A DNA stretch of 64,000 nt from Callaeas wilsoni (GCA_013398955.1 VWPU01017877.1:62001-126000); one strand, 5' to 3'. Positions 1 through 14,890 are shown, numbered from the stretch's first letter. Notes: generated by a model not told the origin, from the letters alone. Numbers and translations are program-made.

Positions 1-3000
1 TATCATAGGAAAGCACATGAAAAATTAAACATAAGGAGGGATTTGAAGGAGGAAAGGGAAATCATTTCAGGCACAGGAAGACACAGTCTATTCCGAAGGG
101 GGAATGATGAACAAGATGATAAGAATCAGTTATTTTCCAGCAGTCATATAGTTGTGCTTTGAGTGCAGTCCTACCTGTTCACAGGGTGCAGAAGGAGCTG
201 TCTAATGATCAGATCTCATTCTCCTTGTGTATCATGCATTTTGGAGACAGTGGAAGAGGAGTGGCTAAAATGCCAAAGCAACTTGCAATCAACAGCAAAT
301 AAATTCCTCCCTAGAGGAAGATGCTAATAATGGGTCCTTGCAGCAGAACTGCAAGTCTTTGGCAAGCAGCCCTTTTTGAAAAATGTGCCCAGAAATGAAC
401 CAAGGAATGGTCTTTGCATGGAAGGATTTGCAGTGAAACTTACTGGTCCTCCCTGGTATTCCTTGTCTTTTTGCTCTTTAGTTCAACTAAGAAAGGTCTA
501 CCTTGCTTTACTTTATTCCTTCTGGTCCCTAAGGGGAGAGGGAGGTTAGTGAAACAATCTCTTTACTCAGCTTTTTCACAGCTTTTCTGAAGTTTCTCTA
601 TTTCTGCTGCTCTTCCGTAGCTTTTCAAGCACAGCTGGGCTGCTATTGTAAGTAAAAAATGCTCTCTAAGCCCAGGCTCCTGGCCAAGCTGAGAGTTGCA
701 TGATTAGTGCACACACAGCTGCTCCAGAGCATCCAGGATTGTTCTTTTAAATCCATGGGAGTCTATGGCTTTTCACTCTTTGCAGCCCAAGACTCACCCT
801 CAGTCTCCCTGAGCAAACTCAAAGAGACAGTTCAGACAGAGAGATCCCTCGCCCGTCTGCAGCGATATTGTCAGTGTTAATGGCACTGAACTCACTGAAT
901 GCAGCACGTCACCACAAGTGTCTGTCTCTGATGGACTGCTACTGTGAGCAGTTCTATTCCTGCAAGCAGCTGTGAACAGCTCTCCGAGGCACTTCCACAT
1001 TGGTGGTGCCCTGCTAAATAAACAGAGTGTCTACCCCACTTCCACATCCCAACACAGCAAGCATGGTAAAAACAATCTCAAAGCTCAATGGAAACAACAA
1101 AGATGTAGGAGACAAAGAGGTAGGAAATGAATGAAGAAACTCAGAAAGTTTCACATTTGGGTTAGCATGAAAGGAGAAATGTGTGTGGTCACAGGATGAG
1201 ATTATAGTAAGCAAGGGAAGAGATGAACAAGGAGTGATCAACAGGTTTCTTTAGCAATGAAGGTAGCTGATTTCACCTTCCTAAAGACATTATGCCAGTT
1301 CCATGTTTCTGGTGTGTGCAACGTCTAAGTGCCTCCAGTTTGGCTCTTTGCTGTGGTAGGTTGTTTGTTTGTCTGTGGTTATCAAGGTAGCCACAAGTAT
1401 ATTTTAAAGTTAGAAAAACCTCAAGCCCTGTGGCTGTGCAGTTAAAGTAGTGCAGGAAGCCTGCACTACATTATTCTTTGGTGACAGAGAAACCGTGACA
1501 ACAGTGTTTTAGTAACATTTCCGCTAAAGCCTCTCTAAGCGGACATTGAGAAACTCGAGTGGTACAATGGAAGAACTTTGTAACATAAGCCATAATACTT
1601 AATCATAAGACAACTCTTGAAGTTATTTGATTCCCCCACCCAAAGTTTTCATTCTCGTTTTGTTGGACATTTCAGCGACTTCCTACAAAGTTGCGCTATT
1701 CTTAGGCTTATCGTGTAAACAGGTCACAGATACTCTCCTGTCATTCAGCTACTAACACCCATCACTTCTCAGTGTTCCCAGCTAACACTAACTGCTATGT
1801 CTAACTGAGGGCTAGCACTGATTATTATTCTTTGCATGGTCAGTGTTCATTAGAATGTCAGTCAGTGAAGGACCTGCAATAATAAGGTACAAAGAGCTGG
1901 TGTGTTCATTGTGCCAGTGCACACAATTGGTAGCAGTGCATGCGTACAGGCCTTGTGTTCTGTCCCGAGTGCGCAGGCACACACTGGCTCATCAACAGCT
2001 TTGAAAGCAGCTGGTGCTCCTTGTACAGGGGTGCAAGGGACAGGGTGCTGTAGGAGAAGTCAACAAGGATCTTGGGCATGCAGCATGTGCAAAAGACCAC
2101 TAAGAAGGCAAGTTCAGATGAGGCAAAGCAAAAAGTGTGAGCCAAGAAGAAAGGATTATAAATCCAAGAGAAGGAGACAGGAGGGCAGTTGAGTATGGGG
2201 AAAAGTTGGAGGGAGTGGGACAAAACCCTCTTGTTTTTGGGAACTAACCCACAGAATCACATTTTTGAGAACCTGAAATGGAACAGAATGTTCCTGAACT
2301 GCCTCATGGCTCTTCTGCTACCAAATGTTGGAGTTCCACAGACCAATAGCAGGTACCATGAAAGCTGGGTCTGTGTCACAGGGTATGCCCCTAGGAATTG
2401 TGTATAAAGTATAGTAATGCATGAAATTGGGGTTTACCATGCATATCTCTGTGTGTGTGTGTGTGTGTGTAAAAATATGTGTATATTTATACATATATAT
2501 GTACATATGGCTTTGTTTTCCACTGCATGAATACCTAACCAACACATGTTTTTAGTGGTTCCAGCCCTTGTGAGTGACAAAGCCACTTGACTTCATGGAA
2601 ATTGGAAAGTAATGGCCCTGTAACATGATTCTGTAAGACAAAATTTAGACTCACTCTTGTGTATTTCTGGTTTGGCTGGCAAAGATGGGTCAACCTGACT
2701 GGTGGTAGTACTAAAAAGTGTAACCCTCCAAAGTGGAGTGCTAGATAGTCAAAAGAGTCTATCCTTCCTGGGCAGGACCGATAAGCATAATCACGCAAAA
2801 TATAATGGTTCCATCTCTCCTGCATCTTCTATGCCAAGCCCTAAACATCTACCTCTCTTCCAAGTTCCCACATTTCTGATGAGATGAAGAAGCATGTGCT
2901 CTGTCTGTTCTCAGTCCTGACATATGTCAGCTGTCTGGCCAGTACATCTGTGCAGATTGGCCATCTGGAACCCAAAGAGGAAGAGAAAGCTGTTTAGATC

Positions 3001-6000
3001 ACTACAGCAACATTTTGATCTTTCTCCTCTACCCAACAGCTGGTTTTCATGAAATGCTCATGATCATATGAGCTTTGAGTTGTCAATAAGTTTTGGTTGA
3101 AATTGGACAATGGATTCAAAAATTACTGAGCACGTGGGGGAGGAGAGGATACTGGCAGACAGATGAACATACAGGACAGTATGATCTTCCTCAGAACCCA
3201 GGTTAAGATAGCAGTGGGAGAGTCACTTGCCTCTCTTCAGCACATTGTAACTTGTCCTGGAGCCCTCCCGAGTGCTACTAGAATTGCTGTCAACACTTTC
3301 AAGTGAATCGTTGGGAGGTAGCAGCAGAGCCAAGCCCTTGGTGAGATTAAAACCAGCAGAACTTGGGGCTTGCTGCTGCTGAGCTGTGCCTCCCTCCACT
3401 CCTGAGGTTGATCCCCTCCCTTGGAGCAGGAGGGAGGTGTGAATGGAGCACTGCCTTGCCCTGGGGAGAAGGCAGGGGGTACCCTGGTATACCAGTCTGT
3501 GCCGTGATTCTTTGCCAGTCAGCCGGCTTTGTCTCACGGACAGTTCCAGCAAGACAGCGCGGGATGCAGAGGGAAAATGCAGCTCTGCTTGCTATACAGC
3601 AGCAACTTGCAGATTTGTCTTTCTGGCACCCGGGGAAAAGTGGGTGCTCTCCTGTGCATACTCATGTCCTCCTGCTGTGGGTATTTTGGAGTTTCTTCCA
3701 TGGTGGTCCTGAAGGTGAAACGTGTTGACCAGATGTTTTGCACTGATGCTCCTTGCCAACATGTGAAGCACGCAGATCATATGTCTTTGGCACAAACAGA
3801 CCAATACAAGAGTGCGCTACCAATATTTAGATATGGGTCTTCCTAAATGATATTCCTGTAGACAAAGATAAATCCGAGGGCATAAAGAGAGCATATTGTC
3901 ATTTATTTCCCTTTTTTTTGTTAACAAATACTTCTTCTTAAAAACATAACTAGAAGGAAATCAGCAATAACTGACAGACTTGCGCTAACCTGCTCTATGT
4001 TGAAAGGGCAGTATTTTGCTTTTTAAATACGTGGGCTGTTTTAAAAAGTCAGGGCAGCAATCTCTGAACAGAGCATGTTTATGTCAGTGTCTGCAGAGCA
4101 CTTCTGGGAGTCACATAAGAGCCAGGTTGCCAAACATTTTCTGAAAACTCCTTTTCCTTCTCTGCCATCAGCTGGAGCAGTGGGAATCCTCTATCTCAGC
4201 TACTTTGAGAAAAGAGAAATTCAAGCAGACCCTCCAGGGGAAAGACCAGCCCACCCTGGCTCCAAGCGCAATGGTCATGTCAGCTGCTTTGCACACTCTT
4301 TGCTCCCCCAGTCTTTTCCTCAACAGTTTCCACCACAAACAAATCTGTAAATTCCTCTTCCATCTCTTAGGATTTCTGCCTTACGCCTCTTTTTTTTTGC
4401 CGAGCAAAGCAGCAGCAGTATGGGACTTACTTACCTAGCCCCTGTCTTTGCAATGAACCTGTAATACAGTGCTTCAGCTGAGATGATGGGAGTAGAAAAA
4501 AGGAATAAAGGTCCAAAACTTTGATGGTAAATGGAGTTTGTGGACAGATGACGCTCAAGATATTGAGCATGCCAGGTAGGATTTGCCTGTTCTGTCTGAT
4601 CATGCCAACTCAATTCAGACTTTCTGTATATAACATAGTTGCAAATCCAGGGCCTGAAACTCCCTGTTGTGATGCCAGATGACACAAGATTGCAAAAACT
4701 TTTGCTTCTTTTGCAGCAGTAGCTGTACAGAGGGATCATGCTGCACAAACTGACCTCAACAGCCATAGTTTCTCCATAAACAACAACATGCCAGGCTTAG
4801 TTTTGTATACATGGCTTCTCTGGTGGGTTTTGGCTGGCATCCACAATGCAAAACACAGACTGCACCACTGGAGGGCTCACAAACTATTTAAAGAGATCTT
4901 ATCTTATCCTTGTGACTAATTTATAAGCTAAAAGATTTATATAGAGACGTGTTGTCTCTAAAATATTCTGCTCTGTTGCAAAGTCAGTCTTGCGTCCTCC
5001 TAGACACTGTGGCTTTCTGTGCCTTAGTTGAGTAAACATACCAGCGCGTGCCCTCTGGCACTGAGGCCTCCTGTAGCATTTATTTCCCTTGCCTTCCAAA
5101 GAGACATTGCTTGCATGGAAGTTGCCTGTTGGGAGTGATCCTTGGCCCATGCTATAGCAGTATTTGAGACAGTGTAAGTTGGTCAAAACCAAAACACTGC
5201 TGGGGGAAAAGCTGGCAGTTTAAATCACTGGTTTTCAATGCCAATGAATGTTCTCTCAGGCAATTTAATACACAAGAAAAGGCATCATCAGTAAGTCACT
5301 GCAGTCATACTGCTTTAGCATAACTCCATGCACCATCCTCAGTGTGATAAAAGTAATAATCACATCACAGTGGGCTGAAGCAGTAAAACTCAAGATAGTA
5401 TGCACAGTTTTCCATTAAAAAGTAGTACCTTATGATATAAAGAAAAAACACAGTCTGATACTTCCAAAAACTTTTCAAACCTTTGGAGTACTCGTGGGAG
5501 GAATAGTCAGCATGTGTTTTTCAGGCTCAGAAATGCTCTGCCTCTGTGTATAGTAGATTAAAGACAGGTGTCCCGGAGTCTGAGAGCAAAAGCTTCACTC
5601 TCTTTCGCTGTGTATGTTAGGTCACAGTTGCTTTCTGGGCAAAGTTGCTGTGAGGTAATACCAACTAGCAGAAAAAAGGCTATTTTTTAGTGGAAAGTCT
5701 GGGATGGTAGAAGCAGTTTTTAACCACCCACATTAGCCTTCTGTGGTAGACATTGTGGGACTTCCTTCTGGTCTGAGTTAGTTTTGATAAAACAGATGCA
5801 GGAATCCTGGTGCTGGGCTCTGTGTCCACACTTTAAAAAATTACGTTTAGAACCTGGAAGAATTTCAAAGAGAATGACAAAATATGGTCATGGCTGGGCC
5901 CACCCTCTATAATTAGAAATTCGTAGAGGTCAGCCTCCTGAATTTAGCAAAACAGGATGATTTTTTCTAAGGGCTGTAATTATCTATCTGTTATTACTGA

Positions 6001-7557
6001 TCCTTTCATCTCACAGAAGATCCAAAAAGGTAGTTTATAAAAATTACAGCTAGAAATATTATGTAGTCTGTTAACAGAGAGGTAATTGGCCACTGAGACA
6101 TTTTAACAGGGTAGAGATCCTATTAGCACGACTTGTAGTGAATTTACCATAGTGCAGTCTTGTAAAACAAATAAGCCAAAATCAACTGATTTGCCTCAAC
6201 AGTGTTTGCACGAGTAGTAGTAAAAATAATACTCTTTCTACTACTTTCTACTTCTTTCTACTAAAAAAAGAGGATTTTGGGAAACCAGAAGATCTATGTT
6301 ATTTAGGGGCTCAACAGGAGTTTGGGGATAGCGATGAATTCTCCCAGCAGGAGACAAAAGCAGTGCAAATGTTCAGTCAGTGTTTATGTAGAAATGTAGA
6401 TAACTGGTCCTTATTTATTACTGCCTCACCCTCTTGTGCTTGTCTCTGAACTCCAGCTATCAGGCAGACTTAAAAGAATGTATTAATTGCACAAAACTTA
6501 TTTTTAAGGTTTTTAGAAAAGCCAAACAATTCCAAACAGTGGGATTCTGAAGCCCCACAATTCCCTTTCGTCACCATCCCAGATCTGCCTGTAACTTCAG
6601 CCAAACCGTGTTTTACAGAAGAAGTAAAATGGTAACAGGAAGACAGAAAATGAAGCTCCCAAGTTGTAACTGGGAGCACATTACACCGGTGAAGTCCATG
6701 TTCATGCCTCATGTCTCAGCTCCGTAACAGAACGACACGTCAGTTTTTTCTGCATAACTTTCCTCTTTTGCTTAGTGCCCAAGCCATTAGACCATAGCTT
6801 TCCACCACCCTAAAAGTGTAACTCTCATTTTTACAGTGGTTTTTATGTTTCTAAGGGCACATTAGGTGTTTTTGGTTCCTGGCCTTTCAAGGTCTTATCT
6901 TTCAAGTCATATAAATCTGAGAAAATATTTAGTGTGCTCAGCCTCTTAAGACAGTGATAGAATACAACGTAAATAAAACTGACATATTATTATTTAATAA
7001 TAGAAATATTAAGTCCAAGAAGAGAAAATAGTACAAAAGAGGACGAATAAACATCTATTTTGCCACCATCCTGTCTCACCTGACATATATGTGGGAAAAG
7101 GAAAGAGAAATCAAACGAGTATTCTGCCAAACTTTTTTTCTCCAGTATTATCCAAATGCCTGAGGCATGTCTCACCTATTCCTTTTGCAGTCTGGCTCTC
7201 CTACAGGCTGCTTATCTCCTTGTGTGAAACACATTGTGTCATGCTTCATGTCTTATAGATTACCATTACATCACCAGCGAGAGACAAATGTGTCTGAAAG
7301 ACACGTTCAAAGATTTTTGGTCATGATGACTTTGATGATATAAGGGTCACTCAAGGAGCTTGTTTCCTGTTATTCTTCTACCCTTCCCGAAACTGTATAT
7401 GGTGACATGTCCTTTAAACAGCCCCAGAAGTGCCCATCACTGAATGAATGGAGAGAGTGGATCATGGGACTGCCAATGGTGACTTAGGAAGAAGAGAAGG
7501 CAAGATTAAACTGAGTTCTTGAGCCAACAAGAACTAAACCTCTTCTTTCTTTTGCAG
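1..7557 (+). other. FLT1: FLT1 intron 11, 3' part (partial)
   Basis: This is non-coding sequence before exon 12. I looked for the Ig5 exon that should precede exon 12 (a cysteine-rich WFWHPC-type segment in human) and did not find it, so exon 11 lies before the window and this intron exceeds 7.5 kb. It contains a (GT)10 microsatellite near 2.45 kb and an adjacent AT-rich stretch. No CR1 or other recognisable repeat was seen. Short ORFs here show no family resemblance. Confidence 0.85.
2451..2470. repeat. (GT)10 microsatellite with AT-rich flank
   Basis: Ten uninterrupted GT units are followed to about 2515 by an imperfect AT-rich run of TATATTTATACATATATATG type. It is a simple repeat inside intron 11 and probably length-polymorphic. 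Confidence 0.95.
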
Positions 7558-7666
7558 ACTGCTAGCACTCTCGTTGTAGCTGAAGCCAAATCCTCAGGAA
7601 TCTACAGCTGTGTGGCATCTAATAAAGTGGGAAAATCTGAAAGAAATGTCAGTTTTATTGTAACAG
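7558..7666 (+). CDS. FLT1: FLT1 exon 12: end of Ig-like domain 5
   Basis: The exon is 109 bp, from acceptor TTTGCAG to donor G|GTAAGA. It starts in phase 0 and leaves one base for the next codon. The translation begins TASTLVVAEAKSSGIYSCVA and continues SNKVGKSERNVSFIVT. YSCVASNKVG is the F-strand cysteine motif (YxC) that closes an Ig fold. The matching human segment is MASTLVVADSRISGIYICIA, so this is the C-terminal part of Ig5. Ig4-7 mediate receptor contacts in the dimer rather than VEGF binding, which is done by Ig2-3 outside the window. An NVS N-glycosylation sequon is present. Confidence 0.95.
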
Positions 7667-10600
7667 GTAAGATCTAGTCCTCTATAGAGTCAAACATGTT
7701 ACCTGACCCTGGGATTATAACTGTTAGGCCGTTGTGGCTTTTTAATATACCACAGTTTCAGAATTGCTGTAATGTATGCACTTGTAAGCTCATACCATGC
7801 TTTTGTGTGGTGCTGGCAGGTTTCACAGCAGCTGGTCTGGATTTCTAAGGACACCAAATTGGTGAATGACTCATTCCTCCACCAAGTATCAGGCATAACA
7901 CAAATTATTCACAAATACAGCAATGAGTAATTCCCCATTTTGGTTCACCTCTGCAGTCATTTCATACATGAAATTTTAGTGTATTTTCGCCCACCAGTAA
8001 GCCAGTTTCATGTGTGACATTGACAGTGTCTACAGCCTCATTCTGTTGCCCACCAGGATATCTAGACACAACACAGTGTCTGGAACAGTGCCAGTTCTTG
8101 CAGGCAGCATGGTGCTAGAGATGTCCCTCACAAATCTCAGGGATAATGGCAACTTATAGGTGGAAAAGGGTCAGGGTACAGATTACAGAATCTTGTTTCC
8201 TCTTCTGAGAAAAACAGCCTTGAATGTCATTTGGACCATGGCACTGAGAATTCCTATCATGTTATCTTCACATATGAGTATGCTTTCTGTTATTTTTGCA
8301 TTACGAGATGTGTTTAGAGTTTTCACAAACAAGTGATTTAATGTTTTACTTCAGGAATTACTGAAAAAACCCCCAATGTGTCTTTGGGAATAATTACTGC
8401 ATTATTCAGCAACGCAAAGTCTCCACATGCAATTACAAAGGATTTGTTTTCTGTCAAAAGTTTTGTTTTGTTTATAAAGCAGTAGTTTTATAAACTTAAG
8501 CTGTTGGCAATTTTCAGGGTAGATCATTAAAGAAATCAAATTCATTTGAAAATATGAGAAAAAGAAAAAAGGCTAAAATATTTAGATGCTTTAATCGCCA
8601 AATCATAATCTCTGAGGTTTTTATGTTGTCATTCTCTTGCTCTTAATTCTGATGAGTGATTTTAGTGAAACTCATTCTATTTTTGTTCTGAGAGATATCA
8701 AAAGAGAATAGACACACACTAACTAGATTCGGTAAAAAAAAAGAAAAAGCTACTTCAAAAAATGTTCCCCTTCCCAAACTTTGTGTTTTTAAAATACACT
8801 AACTAGCTGAATCACAGAATACCAAGCTGGAAGGGAATTCAAGGATCATTTGGTCCAGCCTGTCTTGGGAAAAGCACAGCATCTTGTCCAGATGGACATT
8901 AAAAATATCCAGTGATGGGGAATCCACCACTTCCCTGGGGAGATTTTTCCAATGACTGATTGTTCATATTGTGAAAAATTTCTTCTTGTGTCCTATCAGA
9001 ATCTCCCCAGGAGTAACTTGTACCCATTACTCCTCATCTTTTCCGTGTGTCTCCTTGTAAAAAGAGAATCTCCAGCTTCCTTGTAGCCACCCTTTATTGG
9101 AATAGAGTGATAAGGTCTCCTGTAACCCTTTTCTTAAGGCTGAACAAACCCAGTTCTCTCAGCCTTTCCTCACATGGCAGACTTTCCAGTCCTTTGATCA
9201 TCTTTGTGGCACCTCTCTGGACCCTTTCCAGATTTTCCACATCTGTTTTGTATAGAGGGGACCAAAACTGAATGCAGTATTCTGGTTGTGGCCTGACAAG
9301 TTCTGAGTAGAGTGCGATGACTTCATCTCTGCTGTTGATGCCCTTGCTAGTTCAACCCAACAGCCTGTTGACTTTTTTTGCCACAGCAGCACCCTGTTCG
9401 TTCATGCTGAGCATGTTGTCCACCACAGGTCCCTTTTCACAGAGCTGCTCCCCAGCTGAGCAGATCTGTTGACCCAGATGAACTGGTTTTGTGCTTCCAG
9501 GAGAGCGCCCTTTCCTCTAAATGGTAAAAGAGACAAAAAGATAGCTTGGGCACTGACACTTTTCTCTGGCACCTCCAGGGTTTTGTAGCCTTCCTTGAAT
9601 CTGCCCAGACTCCAGCTTGCAGTATCACTCTTGCCCACACAGAAGAGTAGCAATGAGCAGTAGTCAGCGCTCTTGACAAGTTGTGGCACTGTCTCAGCAA
9701 CATCTCAGGCCTTGGCTACCAGAAGGCAGCATAACTCCCTGTCGTGGCAGCAGATGGGCACCACTGCAAGCACTTGTCATTTCTTTTTTTGCTATCCACT
9801 GTTGTGCTGCTGGTACAGTTTCACCTGGCAGCCTTCGTTTGTGGGTGTCTGCAGCTGTTAAAGCTGCATGTCACAACACACTTTCACATTTAGAAAGTGC
9901 CAGTTATCTATAAATATAGAAAATTGGTAAGAAGCATGAGAAGTATAAACAGATAAGTGACACATAGGCAGGTTGTTTGTTAAAGTACAGAAACAAGAAA
10001 AATGTCTCCATGTTCTATTAATGGAAGTGACAAGAACATTTGCCACCTTGGAGATGACTCTTGTCCTCAGTCTCAGTTTTGCTTTCATCCCTACCCTCAC
10101 ATTGTGTGTGTTTGGACAGAAAGCTGAACGCTACATAAGCCTCCATAAATTAGCATGCCAATGATAGTCTCATCTTTTTGTGAGTACTTCACATGAAACT
10201 TTGAGAAGTCACTGAGAGTCATTCACTGAGAATGCTGCTCTTTCAACATGCAAGATGCTGAATTTGGTCTTCTCTAACTCTTACACCTCGGTTTTCAAAA
10301 TATGGCATGGAAGATCCTGAAACCAAAAGAAGCTGTTCTTTGATGGACCCCATTCACTGTATCCAAATCTCCCTTTTAAAGTTTTAATGGTGATTTTGAG
10401 CATTTTAATGCAGTGACATGAAGAAGTCATTTTTCCTACTTAGACCTAACATTTTCAGATCTTAACCAAGGATGGAAGGAAATCCTTCTCCTTGACACTA
10501 AAGCTTGTACGAGAACATGCAGAATACTATGACTTTCCTTTGAAGAATCTTATATTGACTGGTGTTCAGAAAGAGGAGTGCCAGCTTTATTATGGCTTGG

Positions 10601-13600
10601 AATATCTTAATGTCTTGACTGGTGGCAAACATTCTTTATAAGGTGGTGAAGCTGAAATGCATTTGCCCTATGAGTTCCTGGAGCTGAGCACTTCAGTTGT
10701 GTGACAGGCAAAGTCGTCCTGATCATCCTCTGACTCTCACTTGCATTGATTGAAGGCAGTGCAAACAATACTGCTGTTTGGTCCCTACAAAAATCCAGTT
10801 AGGCTCACCATAATTCTCCACCATCAGGCTGAGACGAAGCTGCTGTGGCTGGGTACAGCCTGTGTTTCACACCAAGAAACAAACACGTCCAGAATGTGCT
10901 GAAAAATGCACTGAGGGAGTAAAAACCTGAGAGCCCTAAATGCTGATGGATGTGAACAGGACACTGCAAAGTATTTCCTTCTGATGAGTCCAAAACCAAT
11001 ACTTCAGGTTTTGTGTGACAGCTTAGGGCTAGTTTATCTTATGTTGTTGAGTCTGCTGGCGCCATTTGAAGTCAGCCTGAGCCACAGAAAAGTGTCTAAA
11101 AGTAAGAGAAGTGCCTAAGCAGGAGGGGATGATTCCTTGTAGGAAAAGGAGCTGCTGCCCTCTGTAAAAGGGACAAGTCAGAAATGACTCCAAAGAGCAG
11201 ACGGAGACAAAGCCAGTTTTTAACAGGAAGGTCCCTTCCCTTGAAGGCAACCTCCCTCAGCCCTTGTCCTGGGGATGAGAAAATGCACGTACTCCAGTGA
11301 AGTGGCTGCAGTGCTGTGAAGGGTCTCTTTTCTTTAGGCAAAAACCATTAGGAAGGTGGCAGAAGGCAGAATGTTTCCCAGCAGCCCTAGATTGGAGTTG
11401 GCAAGTTCCACTCCTTCAAGGAAAGGTAAACACAAGGAAATTAGTGCCAACAGAGAGAATCTAGGAAGAACAAGCACTTTCTTTAGTTACTGTAAATCTC
11501 ATTATTTCTGGGCTTAAAGTGAAACACACATATCTTTTCCTGGGAAGTTTGAGAGTGATATACATCATTTTATACAGTGTGCCTGAGGGTGTATGACATG
11601 AAGACCATGGGCTTTGGAGTAGCTTTCCTATGGTTTCTGTCAAATGAAGGGCATTTTTGGTGTATTGTCACTGACTTAACTCTAAAAGCAAATCGTTGTT
11701 CAAGACTCAAAAGTAGCTGTGAAGCTTATATAAAAGCAATGTAGAAAGGTGATTTCTGGACGGTCTCCTGCTCACTGATAAGGAAACAGTCTCGTTAGTA
11801 ACAACACCTTTATGCCAAACTTAATTGTATTAGCACCCTTTCCTCCAGCCTGCCCCTTTCCCTACATTTTGGGCTGTTTTGCTGGCACACAGCAGGCCCA
11901 TGGGTGTGTTTGCAATTACAGAGGGTGAAACAGGAACAGCTCTGCCTTATCTCCCTGGTTTCCCAATGTCACTAAGCGCATTTTATTTTGAGATTCCTGA
12001 TGGTGCTTGGCAAAGATAAACAAAATCTTCCACCAGGAAACCTGGGAGCTATTTCCACAGGAAGCTTCAAATCACTAAAGTAAATAAAACCCTTCCACAT
12101 TATTCCCAGCCACGTTATTTAGCTAGCCTAAGCCTGTAACAATTGGTGAGAGGTGTCATATATTAGGAGGCTCGTAGCCGTTAAACAAATGATTCTTTTG
12201 GAATCCTGTGCATTTTGCTTCTGTCCCTAGATTTATTCAGAAAATAGTCTTCACACAAGGCACATTGAGGAAGAGCTCCAGACCTGACAACATGACAGTA
12301 GTTGTAACTATATTATTCTGTTGGCATACTATCCTTTTAGGCTAAAAATAGTTCATTTGTCTCTGTCCCCAGGGATCTTTAGTTTCATCTTAAGAGTTTT
12401 GCTTGGCTCTTCTTAGATTTTACTGACTACTGGCATCTTCAGAAGCAAAAATTACCACTATTTCTAACCAATACCCTGGCTTTCCCAACACACATCAGAA
12501 CAATTTGAAATGTACTGTAAGATGCAGCAATTTCTTTCTTCCAAGTACTTATTCATATTCAAAATGTTGGCTATTTGATTGTTTTTAAGTGTGTCTGAAT
12601 TGAATGCTTTTTAACAAAATCAAGTACAGGATTCACTTCATCTAACTTAAATCTTAGAGTTAGGTATCTAAGCCTAAGCTCATCATATAGGATATTTTCA
12701 TAATTAAGCATGAGGGACCAGGATCTCTGGAATTTGACCCAACTTAAAGGGATGGTTTGCACTGCCCTCTGAAGAAGCCTGTGTCACCCCATGGGCTGTA
12801 AACCTTTGCCCACATACAGAACACAGAACATCCATATTCAAGTAGATGTCTACATTTTGGCAGCTGAGGCTAAATATGATGTATTCCATGTATGGAGATG
12901 TTTCATTTTAATAGTACTTCCAGTCAACATGTTCTTAATTGAGATTAGAATCTAGCACCACACACTCTTACATATCAACCAGGACCCTGATGGTAGTCAC
13001 TCTTAGATGAGTTTATGAAATTTGAAGTTTTTCTTGTAACTTTGTTTGCCAGAGAGAGAAAAATGGTATCCCGATGGAATGTAAGTGGAACAATTTAACC
13101 CACAGGCTTCAATACCCAGTCTAATATTTCAGTGTCTCTGCCTCCATTAGGCTGATCTGTGGACTGCACACCTGAACTACAGCTGATGACAGGCACACAC
13201 TTTGCTCCCACTGCAGGGGCACGATGAGTTCAACCAGCAGAAATCAGGCCTCTCCCTGGAAGGCATCTACTGTCAGGAGAAATTTCAATCCAGGACTAGC
13301 AGGAGCTCATTTACCTTCTGTTTAACACTCAGGACTAAAGGTGGAAAAGAGGACATTAATGGGAACAACTGATGACAGGCTTTCAATAGGCAGAGAGCAG
13401 TGAGCAGGTTATGCTCATGGTTCCCCTGGGAGGCGAGGCAGCTCAGTTTGCAATGTGGGGATTTAGGGAGAAGCTTTCTGATGGATTGGTCAATCAATGA
13501 GAGAGGTTAATGAAAGAATATATGGGATATTATTCACCTGAGAGCTACCTTTTACACATTCCCACTGAAGTGACATTAAACCTGAAGCAACACTGGTAAG

Positions 13601-14890
13601 AATGAACTGAATGGGAGTTAGTATTGAGTGGTTCATGATCTAAGAAACAAGAAAAGAATCTATAATTCTCCCTTATGGAAGAAGAAGCCATTCTTAGGAT
13701 TTCAAGTCAAGTTTACAGCCAAGTGCCGTAGCAATTAGTAGTGAAAGAACAATTGAAAATGGCCACAGACGATGTCACTTGACCGAGAAGAAGGAAATGA
13801 CTTTATCAGAATATTGGCTACAAATAAAACAAGAGAGGTTGCATTCTAGGAGTAAAACTTGGAAGTGCTTTCTCTCAGGAACTTCTACTTTCACTGAGGT
13901 CAGTGATGTAAGTGCCTCGCTGGAGGGATGAGCCCCAGGTGGAGGCAGCTGGGAGGCAGCTGCCACCACCATAGCTCTGCACCATTCCCCGGGTGGAGGA
14001 AGTTGCAAGCAAAATTACAATAAACTGCAGACAGGACCTTTTCAAATAGGACTTTCTACATTGTTGGCTAAATTACTCCTGCCTGAACCGTCTGCTAAGA
14101 AGCGAAAATTTAATCCATGTCTACACTTAGTAAATTGTTAGTGCAATGATTCTTGGTTTCTCTCAGGTGAAACTGTCTTCCACCTGCATTTAATGCCAAG
14201 CCACCTAAACAAAGTATCTTCATCCTAGTGCAGCCCACACCACACCTGGCTGGCCACCCAGGCCAGAGGATACTGCTTCTGCTTACCTCTTGGGTAGCTG
14301 ACAGGCTTTAAGTGCAGGGAGGGTGAACACCTCTGTTCCAAGGGAAATCTCAGGCATGTGACCACAGATGCTGTAATTTCTCAGAATCTGAAGCATTTTT
14401 AAGAAATAGACATACTTGATCTGAATACTTGTGAATAACTAGAAAACAATATAACCAAGCATGATGAAATGTAGTATTTTTATACTGCCCTCTTGAGATT
14501 CCTTTTCTCTTATGCAGTTCACAAGCTGGAGCTGTGATCAGAATATTCCTCCTTTTTCATAGTCCCACTGCGCTGTCTTTAAATAATTCTGCTTTTGGTA
14601 CCTTGCCCCAGTCTGTCTTAACTCGGCATAACATTTATACAAACTCATTACTTCCAAGAGCAACTTCAGTTTACACCAACTGATGTCTGAGGCCAAGTGT
14701 ATCATATCTCCAAGAAAAATTTTAAGAATAGCTGGAGCCGAGTGCATGAAAGGAAAGATTACACACTTGAACAGGAAGACAACGACATGGATTAGTTCAA
14801 AGGCTTCCTGATAAAGGGGAAAATATATGCTCTGTTAATTTTGGCTCATTAGTTTCATATAAACTTAAAAGTGTTCTTGATTTTTGACAG
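7667..14890 (+). other. FLT1: FLT1 intron 12
   Basis: A 7.2-kb phase-1 intron. It holds an inverted CR1 LINE fragment at about 8.81-9.47 kb. The next 300 bp (9,480-9,790) is GC-richer and could be older repeat sequence that I cannot classify. The rest is unremarkable, with no coding exon or RNA gene seen. Confidence 0.85.
8810..9470 (-). mobile_element. CR1 LINE fragment, 5'-truncated, antisense to FLT1
   Basis: The + strand begins AATCACAGAATACCAAGCTGGAAGG, the reverse complement of a CR1 3' tail (octamer-like ATTCTRTGATT end). The complement of the CR1 3' UTR and the end of ORF2 follows, including GGTCTCCTGTAACCCTTTTC, CAGCCTTTCCTCACATGGCAG and TTTGTGGCACCTCTCTGGAC. CR1 is the main avian non-LTR retrotransposon and typically inserts 5'-truncated. 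No open ORF2 frame survives, so it is inactive. The upstream (right-hand) edge is approximate. Confidence 0.85.

Noticed and set aside
9480..9790. Possible second repeat next to the CR1 at 8.8-9.5 kb
   Set aside because: Composition suggests old repeat sequence, but I could not identify termini, duplications or a family.
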